From contig CM068841.1 of NCBI GenBank assembly GCA_028554795.2, positions 27,025,721-27,089,720 on the forward strand: DNA of 64,000 nucleotides, read 5' to 3'. Positions 60,160-64,000 of the stretch are shown here, in pieces. The DNA comes from Sinohyriopsis cumingii. Taxonomy: Eukaryota; Mollusca; Bivalvia; Unionida; Unionidae. A program made the position numbers and the translations under genes. Every line of letters begins with the position of its first letter. Position 1 is the first letter of the stretch. The notes under the pieces are model-generated. The model was not told where the DNA came from, did not search any database, and saw nothing but the letters and a program-made list of their open reading frames with translations.

Positions 60160-61205
60160 GTAAAAAAAGTCCAGCCTTTCTTCCAAGGACAGCATGGAAT
60201 ATATAAAGCCTGTCCAAAGACAAGAAGAAAAATGTCCAGACTTTCTTCCAAGGACAGCAAGGAATATATCAAACCTGTCCAAAGACATTGAGAAAAATGT
60301 CCAGCTTTTCTTCCAAGGACAGCATGGAACATACCAAGCCTGTCCAAAGACAAGAAGAAAAATGTCCAGCTTTTCTTCCAAGGACAGCATGGAATATATC
60401 AAACCTGTCCACAGACATTGAGAAAAATGTCCAGACTTTCTTGCAAGGAAAGCATATAATATAATCAAGCCTGTCCAAAAACATTGAGAAAAATGTCCAG
60501 CCTTTCTTCCAAGGATAGCATGCAATATATCAAACCTGTCCAACGACATTGAGAAAAATGTCCAGTCTTTCTTCCAAGGACAGCATGGAATATATCAAAC
60601 CTGTCCAAAGACATTGAGAAAAATGTCCAGACTTTCTTCCAAGGGCAGCATGGAATATATAAAACCTGTCCAAAGATATTGAGAAAAATGTCCAGACTTT
60701 CTTCCAAGGAAAGCATGTAATATAATCAAGCCTGTCCAACGACATTGAGAAAAATTTTCAGCCTTTCTTCCAAGGAAAACATATAATATAATCAAGCCTG
60801 CCCACAGACACTGAGAAAAATGTCCAGACTTTCTTCCAAGGAAAACATATAATATAATCAAGCCTGTCCAAAGACATTGACAAAAATGTCCAGCCTTTCT
60901 TCCAAGGATAGCATGCAATATATCAAACCTGTCCAAAGACATTGAGAAAAATGTCCAGACTTTCTTCCAAGGACAGCAAGGAATATATCAAACCTGTCCA
61001 AAGACATTGAGAAAAATGTCCAGCCTTTCTTCCAAGGACAGCATGGAATATATAAAACCTGTCCAAAGATATTGAGAAAAATGTCCAGACTTTCTTCCAA
61101 GGAAAGCATGTAATATAATCAAGCCTGTCCAACAACATTGAAAAAAATGTTCAGCCTTTCTTCCAAGGACAGCATGGAATATAATCAAGCCTGTCCACAG
61201 ATAAT
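60160..61205. repeat. 65-bp minisatellite, 16 units, with six-unit higher-order repeat
   Basis: Unit GAATATATCAAACCTGTCCA, AAGACATTGAGAAAAATGTC, CAGCCTTTCTTCCAAGGACA, GCATG. Variants include ATATAATCAAGCCTGTCC and ACAAGAAGAAAAATGTCC. Variant order repeats with a 393-bp offset (six units). Several overlapping minus-strand frames of 66-136 codons are by-products. Confidence 0.95.
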
Positions 61206-61567
61206 GTGGAAAATGTCCATTTTTTCATGGAAAGGATACAAAATGTCTCTGCGTAATATTCCATAAACACCACAGGCACCTTCCAGATTCTCATTACCAG
61301 GTCTTTCCTTGGAAAGAGGCTGAAAAATTGTTCAAATAATGCAGCCTTTTCTATAAATAGAAAACACAACTTCAATCTGCATGGAAAATATGGAAACTGT
61401 ACAGTCAGTATCAGAAAGAGGATAATGGTGCATCAATATGAAGGATGTGAAATTATGCCAAATGAATCACACCTGTGTCTGACCAGTGCTATAGCAGATA
61501 AGAAAATTACACCTGATGAAGAAAACTTTAATGAAATCCATTGATTCACCAAAGGTTAGTTATCATA
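61206..61567. other. Unique sequence
   Basis: No feature recognised. Confidence 0.3.
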
Positions 61568-61697
61568 AAACTTACCCTATGTCAGCAAAACTTTAGTTGG
61601 TTGAGCATCCAACTAATAATCCAAAGGTTGTTGGTTTGCTACCCACCTAGGCCTGCCTTAAGGTGTCCTACCTACTTGGTTACCATTTCCTCAGCAT
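61568..61697 (+). mobile_element. tRNA-derived SINE (family C), copy 2
   Basis: TTTAGTTGGTTGAGCATCCA and AGGTTGTTGGTTTGCTACCC look like A-box and B-box regions of a tRNA head; CACCTAGGC then matches the body start at 27370. Confidence 0.55.
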
Positions 61698-61726
61698 GAT
61701 ATATTCAATTGTTGTTGTTGCTGATA

Positions 61727-61992
61727 TTCAATTGTTGTTGTTGCTGTTGTTGTTCTAGGGTTTAACGCCATTTTTCAGCACAAGATAGGCTATACATGGC
61801 GGCCAGTATAACTGGTGGAGGAAGAACCCTGGAAAACCCAGGGAAGAACCACCGACCCACGAAAAGCTACTGGCAGGCTTTCCCACGTACCCATGCTAGC
61901 CGAGCCTTGGACTCGAACCCACGAAGACAGAGGTGAGATGGCAGTGATCCGGAACAGTGAATGCTTTAGACCACTCGGCCACTCAGGGCCCC
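61727..61992 (-). mobile_element. SINE family S, full length
   Basis: Minus-strand head GGGGCCCTGAGTGGCCGAGT with A and B boxes, standard body and an expanded (AAC)n tail. GATATAT occurs at 61698-61704 and 61993-61999 as a likely 7-bp target duplication. Confidence 0.9.
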
Positions 61993-62055
61993 GATATATC
62001 TAATAATGTAATAATAATAATAAAGACTTTATTTTCACAGGGTAACTCAATTAGT

Positions 62056-62745
62056 TACAAATAATGATAAAACTGAGGCCATTCTGATCACAACACAAAG
62101 ACTTTCTCAGTCACATCCTTTACCTCAAACAATAAATATCAGTAACACCAACATTAAATTCACACAGTCAGTACAAAACCTAGGTGTACCATGATCAGAG
62201 TACACCTCCCCACTGCTCTGTACCCTACACTGGCTATCCATTCAATCCAGAATCAAACACAAAATTTGTTCTATGTGCTACGTTTCCCTGATGGACTCCA
62301 GTCCAACATACCTATCCGACCTCACCCATGTTTACACACCAGCAAGATACATATGCTCCTCTTCTGACAATCGTATACTCATTATTCCCACTACAAAAAC
62401 AAAGTCATATGGACAATGTTCTTTTGCATACCAGGGCCAGCAATGTCGAATGAATTGCCCACTGAACTGAACTTAGACACAAAGACATAGTGATCCCATT
62501 CAAGAGTGCTCTTAAAACTCACTTATTTCAACTGCAAGAACAAATTTAAAGACCTAATAATGTTCCCTACCTTAAATATTTTCAGCATGTTTTTTATATT
62601 TTTTAATTTCATGGTGTTTGTTTTTTGTAATAATATCATTATATATGGGTTTTTATGTTACAGGTGTTGTCTAATGTTGTAAAGTGCTTAGAGCTTCTAA
62701 AGATTAGATGCTATACAAAGTCATCATTATTATTATCTAAGATAC
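62056..62745 (+). mobile_element. LINE 3' relic (CR1/L2-type), internally deleted
   Basis: Plus strand: DNKTEAILITTQRLSQSH and NIKFTQSVQNLGVP belong to the RT palm/thumb region. Directly afterwards comes LHW-type YPFNPESN and MCYVSLMDSSPTYLSDLTHV, RYICSSSDNRILIIPTTKTK and FKSALKTHLFQLQ, the conserved end of CR1/L2-like RT proteins. The segment normally between 'KNLGV' and 'LHWLP' is missing (deletion near 62190). The 3' end is (ATT)n at 62728-62741. Confidence 0.85.
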
Positions 62746-62899
62746 AACCTAATAATATTTATGTTCACACACTGACACATACACACATGCATACACAGAT
62801 ATACAGTAGTAAACAACTATTCATATAAATGGTAAAAACTGCTTCTGAAATGAAAATGAAGCAAAGGAGGTGGGTGGTGTAACATGTACTTTAATAAGT

Positions 62900-63530
62900 A
62901 CATCATTTTTTATGATTTCATCCATCTAATACACCTATTAAGTAAATAAGAGATACTTGGAGCTGATTTAATGTCATGTGGAATGTTATTCCAAACAAGT
63001 GCACCTGAAAAATTGAAAGCTATTTTAGAATAGCTTCTTTTATGGATTGGGTACTTTGAAATATTGCACTTTTAATGCTCTTAGATTTGGGTACCAGTAG
63101 ATTCTCTTTCCTGGATAATGGTGTTTATGTAAGTGGGGGCAGATTTTGTAAAAACCTTGTACATCATTTTAGTCTAACTCAAAAATATTCTTTCATGTAT
63201 TGGTAATAATCCAAATGTAAGCATTACAGTTTGAACATTTTCTATTTGCTGATCAAGAATTATTTTACATGCCCTTTCTTGGAGTCTGGAAATTTTTCTC
63301 ATATTTGTAGCAGCTATGTTCCCCCAAATTATACTACAGTAGTCAATATGTGGTTCAATGTAACTTTTGTAAAAAGTAACTCTGTAATATAATGGAATAA
63401 AGGCCTTGATATTTTTTAGAAGCCAAAGGTAAGAGTTTATTTTCTTTGAAAAATAATTTATATGATGAGACCATTGCAAGTTAGTATCTACGAATATTCC
63501 AACAATTCTATCTAAACATATTATTTACAG
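62900..63530 (-). mobile_element. LINE RT C-terminal relic (jockey/CR1 superclade)
   Basis: Minus-strand 63174-63479 reads QWSHHINYFSKKINSYLWLL, YKSYIEPHIDYCSIIWGNI and ISRLQERACKIIL, the classical HI-x(2)-I-x-KK…PHxDYCxxxWG…LQxRAxxII pattern. Further downstream (62930-63170), FTKSAPTY and NFSGALVWNNIPHDIKSAPS complete the ORF end. The 5' part is absent. Confidence 0.85.
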
Positions 63531-64000
63531 ATCATTGTTATCTTAGAAAACATGCAGCATATCAGTTTGCAATCTGGCTCTTTCTGCCATGTAGTTATCT
63601 GCAAGACCTTTGTTCTGTACCTATTGAGGATCTTATCATTATTATCTATAAAGCTTTGGCCTCACATGTATATATAGCATGTTATTCTGTCATTGGCGGA
63701 AACAGGTGCTCTTCAAGGAAATGGAACTGTTTTCATCAGTCACATGTGTCACCTGAAGTATCCTATATAAACAAACCACCTGCATGAGGTATCTCATATT
63801 TTTTGTTTGATTATGATTTACTGGTTAACATGTGTTACCTTTTTCCATTGATGTTTTTAGCAGATGTTATTGTTGTCTATCTTTAAAGATGCTATGTATA
63901 CATGTTAGGCTGAAGGCTTTATGGAAAATAATTAACCCCTCATCCAAGCATTTGTGATAGATGAGGGACATTATTGGAAGCTAGAGGCTGAGCATGTATA
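63531..64000. other. Unique sequence to the window end
   Basis: No exon, repeat unit or element end recognised. Confidence 0.3.

Noticed and set aside
60097-61375. Many overlapping frames with repeated 'gqvlyipccpwkk'-type motifs
   Set aside because: Frame-shifted readings of the 65-bp array; not proteins.

Overview
This window looks like intronic and intergenic nuclear DNA of an invertebrate animal, most likely a mollusc and plausibly a bivalve. The sequence is AT-rich, with one host gene whose short exons are separated by introns of up to about 10 kb. The rest is minisatellites, tRNA-derived SINEs with a mollusc-like body, DIRS and LINE retrotransposon relics, and cut-and-paste DNA transposons. 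The lineage call is an inference from repeat style and the host gene; no marker pins the species.

The one convincing host gene lies on the minus strand. Eight exons (46509-46571, 38462-38543, 37125-37187, 27857-27952, 26852-26968, 17979-18086, 8863-8982, 6954-7062) join with intact splice sites and matching phases. They give about 252 residues of an F-BAR plus HR1-like protein that best fits nostrin, a membrane-curvature and endocytosis adaptor. The N-terminal F-BAR exons and the C-terminal SH3 exon were not found here.

Layout: 1-3260, DIRS-type retrotransposon relic running off the left edge. 3650-6340, dispersed repeat A and a 60-bp minisatellite. 6954-8982, two nostrin exons. 9000-17900, intron with a (TA)n run, a fold-back element, a degenerate ~135-bp array and a 57-bp array. 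17979-18086, exon. 18720-25985, a 34-bp minisatellite split by a 7-kb element with perfect 29-bp inverted ends. That element contains a 60-bp minisatellite, itself split by a SINE and a TA-flanked transposon. 26852-27952, two exons. 28000-37000, SINEs, dispersed repeats with a TTAA-flanked MITE, and a 3.86-kb array of 33-bp units. 37125-38543, two exons, one with its splice acceptor tandemly quadruplicated. 38700-46400, pogo-like remnants, repeat A copy 2, a 46/51-bp array and SINEs. 46509-46571, most upstream exon seen. 48409-50597, decayed Tigger/pogo element. 51245-57463, two 45-bp minisatellites, the second split by a complete but dead DIRS-like element. 60160-61205, a 65-bp array with six-unit higher-order structure. 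61568-63530, SINEs and two LINE 3' relics.

The most interesting theme is nested insertion. In four cases a mobile element sits inside a minisatellite, and removing it restores the tandem register exactly. This gives nucleotide-level boundaries for each insertion. No CRISPR array, operon or novel enzymatic system is visible.
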